This document shows positions 25,013 through 32,954 of a stretch of 64,000 nucleotides of DNA, piece by piece. The position numbers were made by a program, and so were the translations under genes. Position 1 is the first letter of the stretch. Each line of letters opens with the position of its first letter. The DNA comes from Pseudomonas rustica (GTDB lineage: Bacteria; Pseudomonadota; Gammaproteobacteria; Pseudomonadales; Pseudomonadaceae), in assembly GCF_018336155.1 (NCBI RefSeq), contig NZ_JAGYHF010000009.1, positions 1 to 64,000 of the forward strand. Reading direction: 5' to 3'. The notes beneath the pieces were generated by a model. The model had not been told where the DNA came from. It searched no databases and saw only the letters and a list, made by a program, of their open reading frames with translations.

Positions 25013-26113
25013 ATGCACAGCGAGTTTCCCACCGAGTCCAGTTACCGCATTCAACGCGAACAGTTTCTCGCCGCCGCCAATGCCGCCGGGGCGGCAATCA
25101 GCTCCTACGCACATCCGCGCTGTGGCCCGTTTGGCGAGCCGTTGAGCACCGACGTCGCCGTGCTCGGTAACCCGCAGGCAGAAAAACGTCTGGTGGCGCT
25201 CAGCGGTACCCACGGCGTGGAGGGCTATTACGGTTCCGACTGCCAAATCGATTGGCTGAAAGCATTCGCACCCGGCTCGCTGCCCAAGGATGTCGCGGTG
25301 ATCATGGTTCACCTGATCAACCCGTGGGGCACCGCGTGGTTGCGTCGAGTCAACGAAGACAACATCGACCTTAACCGCAATCATCTGGATTTCACCGAAG
25401 CGTTGCCGGATAACCGTGCTTACGCGGCACTGCACGAAATTTACGGCTGCACCGACTTGAATGGCCCCGAGCGTCAACGCGCCGATTCCTTGCTTGATGC
25501 GCAGATCAACGAACACGGCTGGCCGGCCGTCATGTCGATTGTCGAGGGCGGGCAGCACAGTCATGCGGACGGATTGTTCTACGGCGGTCGCGCGCCCAGC
25601 TGGTCGAATCGCACGTTGCATCAAATCATCGAAGCGCACTTGGCCGGCGCGGACACCGTGATGTGTTTCGACCTGCACACTGGCGCTGGGGAATACGGTC
25701 ATCCGATGTTGCTGACGATCACCCAAACGCCGTACCCGGCGCTCGCCCAAGCCCAGTCGATTTACGGCCCATGGCTTTACACGCTGCACACCGGCGCCGA
25801 CACCCTGAGCGAAACCGGCGTCGCCGCGACCGCCACCGGTTACACCTCGCAGGCATTGCTTGATGCCTTGCCGGACGTGCAGTTGATGCCGTTCGTGATC
25901 GAGTGCGGAACGTATCCGGGCGCAAATGTGCATCGGTATTTACGTGACGACCATTGGTTGCATCTTCACGGCGATCCGCTGGATGCAACGGGGAGGGCGA
26001 TCAAACTGAATCTGCTGGAGCAGTTTTACCCGGCCGATCCCGACTGGCGGGCGATGGTGGGTTTGCGTACCCGACAAATCTGGGCGAAAGGGTTGGCGGC
26101 ACTGGCAGGCTGA
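25013..26113 (+). CDS. DUF2817 protein, M14 carboxypeptidase-like
   Basis: 366 residues related to zinc carboxypeptidases of the M14 fold. Putative metal ligands are H67 and E70 in SGTHGVEGYYGS and a later His in CFDLHTGAGE; the substrate-pocket Arg motif NIDLNRN (117-123) and a C-terminal VIECGTYPG with the likely catalytic Glu are also visible. There is no signal peptide, so it acts in the cytoplasm. DUF2817 proteins have no settled substrate; hydrolysis of a small amide or peptide is plausible. The gene stands alone, followed by a terminator. Confidence 0.82.
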   Translation: MHSEFPTESSYRIQREQFLAAANAAGAAISSYAHPRCGPFGEPLSTDVAVLGNPQAEKRLVALSGTHGVEGYYGSDCQIDWLKAFAPGSLPKDVAVIMVHLINPWGTAWLRRVNEDNIDLNRNHLDFTEALPDNRAYAALHEIYGCTDLNGPERQRADSLLDAQINEHGWPAVMSIVEGGQHSHADGLFYGGRAPSWSNRTLHQIIEAHLAGADTVMCFDLHTGAGEYGHPMLLTITQTPYPALAQAQSIYGPWLYTLHTGADTLSETGVAATATGYTSQALLDALPDVQLMPFVIECGTYPGANVHRYLRDDHWLHLHGDPLDATGRAIKLNLLEQFYPADPDWRAMVGLRTRQIWAKGLAALAG

Positions 26114-26171
26114 AACGCTGGATGAGGGGAGAAATCCCCTCACCATAAAACCGGCGCTTTTCTCGAGGCAT

Positions 26172-26205
26172 AAAAAAACGGCCTACCTTTCGGTAAGCCG
26201 TTTTT
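26172..26205. terminator. Bidirectional Rho-independent terminator
   Basis: An ACGGCCTACC/GGTAAGCCGT stem (one mismatch) with an A-run before and a T-run after it. It can serve the DUF2817 gene on the plus strand and the tRNA-Met on the minus strand. Confidence 0.85.
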
Positions 26206-26211
26206 AGTACT

Positions 26212-26288
26212 TGGTGGCTACACAGGGACTTGAACCCCGGACCCCAGCATTATGAATGCTATGCTCTAACCAACTGAGCTATGTAGCC
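26212..26288 (-). tRNA. tRNA-Met (CAT), elongator
   Basis: 77 bases including an encoded CCA. The acceptor stem GGCTACA/TGTAGCC, D-arm TAGCTCAGTTGGTTAGAGC, anticodon loop TTCATAA and T-arm GGTTCAAGTCC are all recognisable. The sequence matches the elongator tRNA-Met type of gammaproteobacteria, since acceptor pair 1-72 is G-C and not the unpaired form of the initiator. Confidence 0.95.
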
Positions 26289-26374
26289 AAGTGGCGCGCA
26301 TTATTCCCCTGAAATGGAAAAGCGTCAAGCGTAAATTTAAAAATTTTTTCTACGCTTTCAACCGTTTATCAAAA

Positions 26375-27829
26375 TCACTGACTCAGCAGCGGCGAAGGGC
26401 AGCGTTGGAACCAGCGGCTGGCCTGTTCATACGCGTGCGCCAATTGCAGAACAGCGAAGTCTGCCTGGTGCTTGCCGATGATCTGCAGCCCCATCGGTAA
26501 ACCCTGCGCATTGAATCCAGCCTGAACGCTCGCCACCGGGCAACCCGACAACGTGCCGGGGATCACCACTTCCATCCAGCGATGATAAGTGTCCATGCTC
26601 ACGCCATCGATCGACGTCGGCCACGGCTGGGTCTTGTCGAACGGAAACACCTGAGCGCTCGGCAACAACAGGTAGTCATATTTTTCGAATAACTTCGAAA
26701 TCGCCCGATACCAATCACTGCGCACCGCCGAGGCGGTAAACACTTCGCTGGCGGAAAGCTGCAAACCGTTTTCCACTTCCCAGATCGCTTCCGGTTTCAA
26801 CAGCGCACGCTTTTGCGGATCGGCGTAAGTCGCGCCCAACGAACCGGCGACCATCCAGTGGCGCAACGTGCGCCAACAGCTCCACAAGCGCTCAGGCGCG
26901 AAACCCGGATCCGCTGCCTCGACGTGACAGCCAATGCTTTCGAAGTCGGCGAAGGTCTTCTCGCACAGCGACAGCACGCCGTTCTCCATCGGCAGATAAC
27001 CATTGAAGTCACCCAGCCAGCCCAGCCGTGTGCCTTTGAAATCACGTTCCAGCGGCGCCGCAAACGCCTCACCGGATTCGGTGATGGACAGCGGCGCTCG
27101 CGCATCGGCGCCGGCCTGCACTGACAGCAGCAACGCCGCGTCACGCACGCTGCGCGCCATCGGGCCTTCGTAACCGAGTTGATCGATAAACAGATCGGCA
27201 CTGTCATCAAACGGTACGCGACCCTGCGACGGGCGGAAGCCGAAGATGTTGTTGAACGCCGCCGGGTTGCGCAGTGAGCCCATCATGTCGCTGCCGTCGG
27301 CCACCGGCACCAGATGCATCGCCAGCGCCGCGCCTGCGCCACCGCTGCTGCCGCCGGCGGTTTTGCTCGGGTCGTACGCGCAACCGGTGGCGCCGAACAA
27401 CGGGTTGTAGCTTTGCGAGCCGAGGCCGAATTCCGGGGTGTTGGTTTTGCCGATGATGATCGCGCCGGCCTGCTTGATTCGCTCGACCATGATGCCGTCG
27501 CGCTCGGGCACGAAATCCTTGTACAGCGGCGAACCCATGGTGGTGCGAATGCCACGGGTCAGCGACAGATCCTTGATCGCGTGCGGCAGGCCGTGCATCC
27601 AGCCACGGTATTCGCCGCGCAGCAGTTCAGCGTCGCGCTGACCGGCCTGAGCCAGCAGATCTTCAGGCGCCTGCAGGCTGATCAACGCATTGACCTTGGG
27701 GTTGAAGCGTTCGATGTGCGCAAGGTACGTCTGCATCACTTCGCGGCAGGAAACCTGGCGCAGGCGAATGCGCTCGGCGAGCTCATGGGCCTGCAACAGG
27801 ACCAGTTCGCTGATGTTATTAGAATTCAT
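26375..27829 (-). CDS. Amidase-signature family hydrolase
   Basis: 484 residues of the amidase signature family. The Ser-cisSer-Lys triad is visible: K86 in HAIKDLS, S161 in TAGGSSGGAGAALA and S185 in DGSDMMGSLRNPA, where the usual TGGS is replaced by MMGS. Such enzymes hydrolyse amide bonds of varied carboxamides. The gene is last in line behind a polyamine-type ABC importer, separated from the binding protein gene by 60 bases that contain a terminator-like hairpin. I infer hydrolysis of an imported amide or polyamine conjugate; the substrate is unknown. Confidence 0.88.
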   Translation of the reverse strand: MNSNNISELVLLQAHELAERIRLRQVSCREVMQTYLAHIERFNPKVNALISLQAPEDLLAQAGQRDAELLRGEYRGWMHGLPHAIKDLSLTRGIRTTMGSPLYKDFVPERDGIMVERIKQAGAIIIGKTNTPEFGLGSQSYNPLFGATGCAYDPSKTAGGSSGGAGAALAMHLVPVADGSDMMGSLRNPAAFNNIFGFRPSQGRVPFDDSADLFIDQLGYEGPMARSVRDAALLLSVQAGADARAPLSITESGEAFAAPLERDFKGTRLGWLGDFNGYLPMENGVLSLCEKTFADFESIGCHVEAADPGFAPERLWSCWRTLRHWMVAGSLGATYADPQKRALLKPEAIWEVENGLQLSASEVFTASAVRSDWYRAISKLFEKYDYLLLPSAQVFPFDKTQPWPTSIDGVSMDTYHRWMEVVIPGTLSGCPVASVQAGFNAQGLPMGLQIIGKHQADFAVLQLAHAYEQASRWFQRCPSPLLSQ

Positions 27830-27854
27830 TGCAAGCAGCCTTCAAGACGACTGG

Positions 27855-27881
27855 AAAAACGCCCCGGCCTCGCGCCGGGGC
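27855..27881 (-). terminator. Terminator-like hairpin between binding protein and amidase genes
   Basis: A perfect GCCCCGGC/GCCGGGGC stem is followed on the minus strand by GTTTTTCC, a short T-run. It lies between the solute-binding protein stop and the amidase start and could partly stop transcription, leaving the amidase at a lower or separately controlled level. Confidence 0.65.
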
Positions 27882-27889
27882 GGCAGGGA

Positions 27890-28936
27890 TCAACGCATCA
27901 GGTTGGTCCAGAGACGGTCGGCCAGACGGATCGAGCCTTCGCCGCAGGTCTTGCTGAACACCACTTTGGTGCCTTGCGGAATGTGCAGCTCCGGCGCGTC
28001 CTTGAGCGAGGCATCGAGGAACGGTTCGACGCCTTTGATCGGGCTCTGATGCTTGAGGAAGTTCTGTGTCATCGCCGCGTTTTCAGGCTGGCTGAGGAAC
28101 GCAATGAACGCCTTGGCATTCGCTGGATTCTTGCTGCCGGTCGGAATGACCATGTTGTCGACCCACGCCAGCACGCCTTCTTTCGGGTACAGATATTTCA
28201 GCGTCGGTTTCATTTCGCGGGCGCGCATCGACGAGCCGCCCCAGAACATCGACATGTCAATTTCACCCGAAGCGAGGTTTTCGCGGATCGAACCGGCCTT
28301 CGAGCTGTAGGTTTTCACGTACGGTTTCTGCGCCTTTAGCAGCGTCAGAATCTGCTGCATCTGCTTCGGATCTTCGGTGCACAACGGGATGTCGAGGTAC
28401 AGGCTGGCCATGTCCACCGCGTCGCTGACCGCGTCGAACATGTTGATCCGGCCTTGCAGTTCGGCCGGCGGCTCATACAAGACTTTGTAGCTGTCGGCCG
28501 GGCCGCTGTAGCGCGCGGTGTCGAGCACGACGCTGGTGGTACCCCAAATGAACGGCACCGAATACGCGCCCTCGGGATCCCAGCTTGGTTTTTTCAGATT
28601 GTCGGCAACGTTGGCGTAATACGCTTCTTTGACCGGGTCGAAGCGCTCCAGGAGTTTTTCCTGAATCAGGATCGGCACGAATTGATGCGACGGAATCGCC
28701 ACGTCATAACCGGCGCCGCCCTGTTTCAGTTTTGCCAGCAGCGTCTCGTTTGAGTCATAGGAATCGACGGTGACTTCGATGCCGGTCTGCTTCTGGAACT
28801 TGGCGAGAATCTCCGGCGAAAAGTAGCCGCTCCAGCTCACCACGTTGAGTTTCTCGGCGGCCTGAACACTGACGGCCATGGTCAGCGGTAAAGTCAGGAA
28901 CAACGAAGTGCCGACGCTTTTTATCCACTTGCTCAT
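27890..28936 (-). CDS. ABC transporter substrate-binding protein, PotD/PotF type
   Basis: 348 residues, Sec signal peptide ending VSVQA (about residue 26). The mature start AEKLNVVSWSGYFSPEILAKFQKQTGIEV and the patterns AGYDVAIPSHQFVPILIQEKLLE and FIWGTTSVVLDT are typical of spermidine/putrescine-binding proteins. Key acidic pocket residues cannot be assigned surely, and the pocket may accept a different amine. It is part of a minus-strand ATPase-permease-permease-binding protein operon. The amidase downstream hints at an amide-containing ligand. Confidence 0.88.
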   Translation of the reverse strand: MSKWIKSVGTSLFLTLPLTMAVSVQAAEKLNVVSWSGYFSPEILAKFQKQTGIEVTVDSYDSNETLLAKLKQGGAGYDVAIPSHQFVPILIQEKLLERFDPVKEAYYANVADNLKKPSWDPEGAYSVPFIWGTTSVVLDTARYSGPADSYKVLYEPPAELQGRINMFDAVSDAVDMASLYLDIPLCTEDPKQMQQILTLLKAQKPYVKTYSSKAGSIRENLASGEIDMSMFWGGSSMRAREMKPTLKYLYPKEGVLAWVDNMVIPTGSKNPANAKAFIAFLSQPENAAMTQNFLKHQSPIKGVEPFLDASLKDAPELHIPQGTKVVFSKTCGEGSIRLADRLWTNLMR

Positions 28937-28963
28937 GTCATTTCCCCACAGTTGGTAGAAGGT

Positions 28964-29770
28964 TCAGGCGTTCTTTTTGCCCAACAGATAAGAGAGGCTG
29001 ACGAACAGCACCGAAACGCCCAGGATCAGCGTCGAGACGGCGTTGACGTCGGGTGTCACACCCATGCGCAGCAGGCCGAAGATGAAGATCGGCAGGGTGG
29101 TGGTGCCGGCCTGCGAGACCATCATCGAGATCACGAAGTTATCCAGCGAGACGATGAAGGCCAGCATCAACCCGGAGAAAATTCCCGGCATCAGCAGCGG
29201 CAGCGTGACCTTGCGAAAGGTGCGCCACGGGCCGGCGTAGAGATCGGCCGACGCTTGCTCCAGCGACAGATCCATATCGTTCAGACGTGCACGAATCGGC
29301 AGGTAGGCGAAAGGAATGCAGAACACCGTGTGCGCGATGATCAGGTTGCCGTAACCCAGCGACAGGCCGATGGTCGAGAACAGCGCGAGCGTTGCCACGC
29401 CGACGACGATTTCTGGCAATACCAGTGGCAACATGATCGCGCCCATCGACAGTTGCAGGCCCTTGAACTTGGCCCCGCGCGAGGTCCCAAGCGCGGCGAG
29501 GGTGGCAATCGCTGTGGCGACCATGCTGGCGCACACCGCGATCAACAGGCTGTTGCTGGCGGCCTGGCGCAAGGCCTGATTGGCGAACGCGGCGCGGTAC
29601 CAGTCGAGGCTGAAACCGGTCCACACCGTCGCCGACTGATTGGCGTTGAACGAGAACACCACCAGCACCACGATCGGCGCATAGAGGTACAGATAGAACA
29701 GAAAACTGAAACCGCCGAACCCTGGAAAGTCCTGCACGCCCAGCCCTTTGCGTTTGAATAAAGCGAGCAT
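28964..29770 (-). CDS. ABC transporter permease, PotI type
   Basis: About 268 residues with six hydrophobic segments, the second permease of the importer. The LYLYAPIVVLVVFSFNAN N-terminus and the permease EAA loop (EQASADLYAGPWRTFRKVTLPLLMPGI) are typical of PotC/PotI proteins. The ATG overlaps the upstream permease stop as TGATG; a GTG one codon earlier is also possible. It forms the membrane channel with the PotH-type subunit and is driven by the ATPase encoded at the start of the operon. Confidence 0.9.
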   Translation of the reverse strand: MLALFKRKGLGVQDFPGFGGFSFLFYLYLYAPIVVLVVFSFNANQSATVWTGFSLDWYRAAFANQALRQAASNSLLIAVCASMVATAIATLAALGTSRGAKFKGLQLSMGAIMLPLVLPEIVVGVATLALFSTIGLSLGYGNLIIAHTVFCIPFAYLPIRARLNDMDLSLEQASADLYAGPWRTFRKVTLPLLMPGIFSGLMLAFIVSLDNFVISMMVSQAGTTTLPIFIFGLLRMGVTPDVNAVSTLILGVSVLFVSLSYLLGKKNA

Positions 29771-30690
29771 CACGCACCTCCTTTGGCGATGCGCTGACGC
29801 TCGGCGCGCAAGGCATACACAGTCAGCACCAACATCACTGCGGCCATCAGCACCAGCGACAGCGCCGCGCCGAATGGCCAGTTACGCGAGTCACTGAACT
29901 GGCGGAAGATCAGGTTGCCGAGCATCATTCGCGTGCCGCCGCCGAGCAGTTCCGGGGCAATCATCGCGCCCAGGCACGGTACGAAGGTGAGGATGGCGCC
30001 GGCGAGAATCCCCGGTTTGGCGATCGGCAACACCACTTTGCGCAAGGTGCGCACGCGGCCGGCGTAGAGATCCTGCGCAGCTTCGAGCAGGCGAATGTCC
30101 ATTTTTTCCAGCGTCGCGTAGATCGGCAAAACCACGAATGGCGCGTAGGTGTAAACCAGCCCCAGCAGCACCGCGCCGTCGGTGTACAACAACTGTAACG
30201 GTTCATGGATGACGCCCATGCCCATCAGGCTGTTGTTGATTACGCCGGTGTTACGCAGCAGCAAAATCCACGCGTAGGTGCGGATCAGCAGGTTGGCCCA
30301 GAACGGCACGGTGATCAGAAAAATCAGCAAGCCGCGCCGATGCGCCGGTTGCATCGCCAGCCACACGGCGACCGGAAAACCGATCAGCAGGGTGATGATC
30401 GTGGTCAGCCCGGCGATGCCAATCGAGCGCAGGGCGATGAGCAGATAGGAGTCGGTAAACGCCAGGCTGTCATCCATTTGCCGCTCGAACAGCAACGAGG
30501 TGTACGCCTCACTGCTGAAGACTTTATTGACCCCGCCGTAGGGGTTGGCTTCCATCAGCGAATAGCCGATGACAATCAGGATCGGCACCACCAGAAACAG
30601 GCAGATGGCGGTCAGCGCCGGGCTGACACCGAGGAAACTCTGGAAGACCTTGCGACGTTCCAGCGTGTTGGCAATCGGTAAGGCGTGCAT
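29770..30690 (-). CDS. ABC transporter permease, PotH type
   Basis: 306 residues with about six hydrophobic segments. The EAA motif EAAQDLYAGRVRTLRKVVLPIAKPGI and the PotB/PotH-like VPILIVIGYSLMEANPYGG near the N-terminus identify it. The start lies 15 bases after the ATPase stop codon. The pair of permeases is of the polyamine transporter kind. Confidence 0.9.
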   Translation of the reverse strand: MHALPIANTLERRKVFQSFLGVSPALTAICLFLVVPILIVIGYSLMEANPYGGVNKVFSSEAYTSLLFERQMDDSLAFTDSYLLIALRSIGIAGLTTIITLLIGFPVAVWLAMQPAHRRGLLIFLITVPFWANLLIRTYAWILLLRNTGVINNSLMGMGVIHEPLQLLYTDGAVLLGLVYTYAPFVVLPIYATLEKMDIRLLEAAQDLYAGRVRTLRKVVLPIAKPGILAGAILTFVPCLGAMIAPELLGGGTRMMLGNLIFRQFSDSRNWPFGAALSLVLMAAVMLVLTVYALRAERQRIAKGGA

Positions 30691-30705
30691 GGCAATTTCT
30701 CCGGC

Positions 30706-31824
30706 TCAATCGTGCAGGACGCTGGCGCTACCACGGTCAAACAGCAGACCGGCCTGGGAGCCGACGGCAAAGCGCAGGCTCTGGTCGACGCAATTGGGCG
30801 TGCGCACGGTGAGACGCGAACCATCGCTGAGGCTGACCTGATATTGCAGGTCGGTGCCAAGGTAGATCTGCGCGTCGATCCGGCACGGCAAGGCAGCCTC
30901 GGTAGCGGCGGGCACCAGGTGCAGGCGCTCGGGGCGTACCGACAGCGATACGCTGGCGCCGACCTGCACGTCATCGCACGCTTGCGCCGGCAGCGGATGC
31001 CCGGCCGGCCCGGCGAACCACGCCTGACCGTCTTCCACACGAGTCACGGTGCCTTCGATGAAATTGGTTTCGCCGATGAAGTCAGCGACGAAGCGATTGC
31101 GCGGACGTTCGTAAATCTCTTCCGGCCGCCCGACTTGCTGCACTTCACCTTCAGAGAGCACGGCGATGCGGTCGGACATGGTCAGTGCTTCTTCCTGGTC
31201 GTGGGTGACGAAGATGAAGGTGATGCCGGTTTTCGCCTGAATGGTTTTCAGCTCTTCGCGCATGGCCTGACGCAGCTTGAGATCGAGTGCCGAGAGCGGC
31301 TCATCAAGCAGCAACACTTTTGGATGCGGCGCCAAAGCGCGGGCGAGGGCGACACGTTGTTGCTGGCCGCCGGACAGTTGCGCCGGTTTGCGATTGGCGA
31401 AGCGTTCCATCTGCACCAGCGCGAGCATCTCGCGGACACGTTCGCTGATTTGCGCCTTGGTGAGGACTTTGCCCATCGGGTGCGATTCGAGGCCGAAGGC
31501 CAGGTTTTCAGCGATGGTCATGTGCGGGAACAGCGCGTAATGCTGAAACACCGTGTTGACCGGCCGCTCGAAGGGCGGGCGATCGGCGATGTTTTCGCCG
31601 TAGAGAAGAATCTCGCCTTCGGTGGGAAATTCGAAACCGGCAATCATCCGCAGCAGCGTGGTTTTGCCACAGCCGGACGGGCCGAGAAGGGTGAAGAATT
31701 CGTTGTCGCGGATATCCAGATCAATGCTTTTCAGCGCCACCGGACCGGTTTGCGGATCACCGTAAACTTTGCGCACCGAGCGGATTGAGACCGCCAGTGT
31801 TTGCAGCGAATGCAGGGCATTCAT
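30706..31824 (-). CDS. ABC transporter ATPase, PotA/PotG type
   Basis: 372 residues. Walker A GPSGCGKTT (48-56), Q-loop in NTVFQHYALFPHMT, signature LSGGQQQR, Walker B VLLLDEPLSALD and the switch VTHDQEEA are intact. The C-terminal third is a TOBE-type regulatory region. It is the first gene of the importer operon and is divergent from a LysR regulator gene 227 bases away, which probably controls it. Confidence 0.93.
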   Translation of the reverse strand: MNALHSLQTLAVSIRSVRKVYGDPQTGPVALKSIDLDIRDNEFFTLLGPSGCGKTTLLRMIAGFEFPTEGEILLYGENIADRPPFERPVNTVFQHYALFPHMTIAENLAFGLESHPMGKVLTKAQISERVREMLALVQMERFANRKPAQLSGGQQQRVALARALAPHPKVLLLDEPLSALDLKLRQAMREELKTIQAKTGITFIFVTHDQEEALTMSDRIAVLSEGEVQQVGRPEEIYERPRNRFVADFIGETNFIEGTVTRVEDGQAWFAGPAGHPLPAQACDDVQVGASVSLSVRPERLHLVPAATEAALPCRIDAQIYLGTDLQYQVSLSDGSRLTVRTPNCVDQSLRFAVGSQAGLLFDRGSASVLHD

Positions 31825-32051
31825 GCGTTACCTCCGATTCCCCCATCGCCTGCGGTTCGCTCTGAAAAGCGTTGCCGTCGGGCCATGGATATTATTTTTT
31901 TGGGCAGGATCGAGATTGCGTTCGGGTGTAATAACCAGCTGTTTTTTTGTTCTGCTGTGGCTCGATTATCAGCCAGGGGTTGCGCGGGGCGACACTTCAA
32001 TTTAAACATGGCAGCTGTTAGTTAATTTAATAGCCTAAGGTGCCAGGAATC
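31825..32051. promoter_or_regulatory. Divergent promoter region between importer operon and LysR gene
   Basis: A 227-base gap with no gene. Its right part is AT-rich with repeated CAATTTAAA / TTAATTTAA motifs around 32001-32030, just upstream of the regulator ATG, the usual place of a LysR-type operator. I cannot fix a T-N11-A site with certainty. Confidence 0.4.
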
Positions 32052-32954
32052 ATGCCCGACCACCGATTGCCGCCGCTGAATGCGGTGCGTGCCTTTGATG
32101 CCGCCGCGCGATTGGGCAGCTACGTCGAAGCCTCGAAAGCGCTGCACGTGACCCAGCCTGCGATAGGCCGGCACGTGAAATTGCTCGAAGACTGGTTGGG
32201 CATTCAATTGTTCGAACGCACCTCGCGCGGGGTCAACCTGACCCCGGCGGGCGAGAAATACCACCGCAAGATCAGCGCCGCGTTGCAGTTGATCATCGAG
32301 GCCGGCAAGGAAGCGCAGCCCAAAGACGCCGAACGCTGGCTGCGGATCATGGTGGTGCCGGGGTTCGCCAAGCGCTGGTTGATGCCACGGATCGAAGCGA
32401 TGCGGCACCTGCGGCCGGGGCTGAAATTTGCCATCGAACCCAACTCGACCTTCACCGAAGTGGACGGCAAAAGTGCCGATCTGGGCATCGTCTACGGCCT
32501 CGACGGGGAGTACGCCGATTCGCGGGAAGCGCTGATTTGCCCTCGGGTGTTTCCGATTTGCACGCCGGAGTATCTGGCGAGCATCGATCCTATCGACAGC
32601 CCGAGAGATCTGATCAAGCACGAGCTGATTCACGTCGATGACGGTGAGTGGTGGAACCTGTGGTTCGCCGCCCATGACCTCGATATCCACCTGAAATCCG
32701 ACCTGCTGTACGTCAACAACGATCACGCCTTGTCGGTGGCCGAAAGCGGGCAGGGCATTGCGCTGGCCAACGAAGTGCTGGTGCGCCATGAACTGGCCAG
32801 CGGCAAACTGGTGCGCGCGATTGATGATGAGGTGAAGCTGGAAAGTTACCGGGTGCTGACGGCGTCCGCCGAACTCTCGTCGGACGCCGTGTGGTTTATC
32901 CAGTGGCTGAAAACCGAGCTGGAAAAGGACTTCCCGCAAGCGGTGATCAGTTGA
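32052..32954 (+). CDS. LysR-type transcriptional regulator, GcvA-like
   Basis: 300 residues. N-terminal winged HTH: LPPLNAVRAFDAAARLGSYVEASKALHVTQPAIGRHVKLLEDWLGIQLFERTSRGVNLTPAG, the GcvA subgroup pattern. The rest is a periplasmic-binding-like effector domain. The ATG is preceded by CCAGGAATC; a GTG four codons upstream is less likely. It is divergent from the polyamine-type importer operon and presumably its regulator. The last codons overlap the convergent chemoreceptor gene by 8 bases. Confidence 0.9.
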   Translation: MPDHRLPPLNAVRAFDAAARLGSYVEASKALHVTQPAIGRHVKLLEDWLGIQLFERTSRGVNLTPAGEKYHRKISAALQLIIEAGKEAQPKDAERWLRIMVVPGFAKRWLMPRIEAMRHLRPGLKFAIEPNSTFTEVDGKSADLGIVYGLDGEYADSREALICPRVFPICTPEYLASIDPIDSPRDLIKHELIHVDDGEWWNLWFAAHDLDIHLKSDLLYVNNDHALSVAESGQGIALANEVLVRHELASGKLVRAIDDEVKLESYRVLTASAELSSDAVWFIQWLKTELEKDFPQAVIS

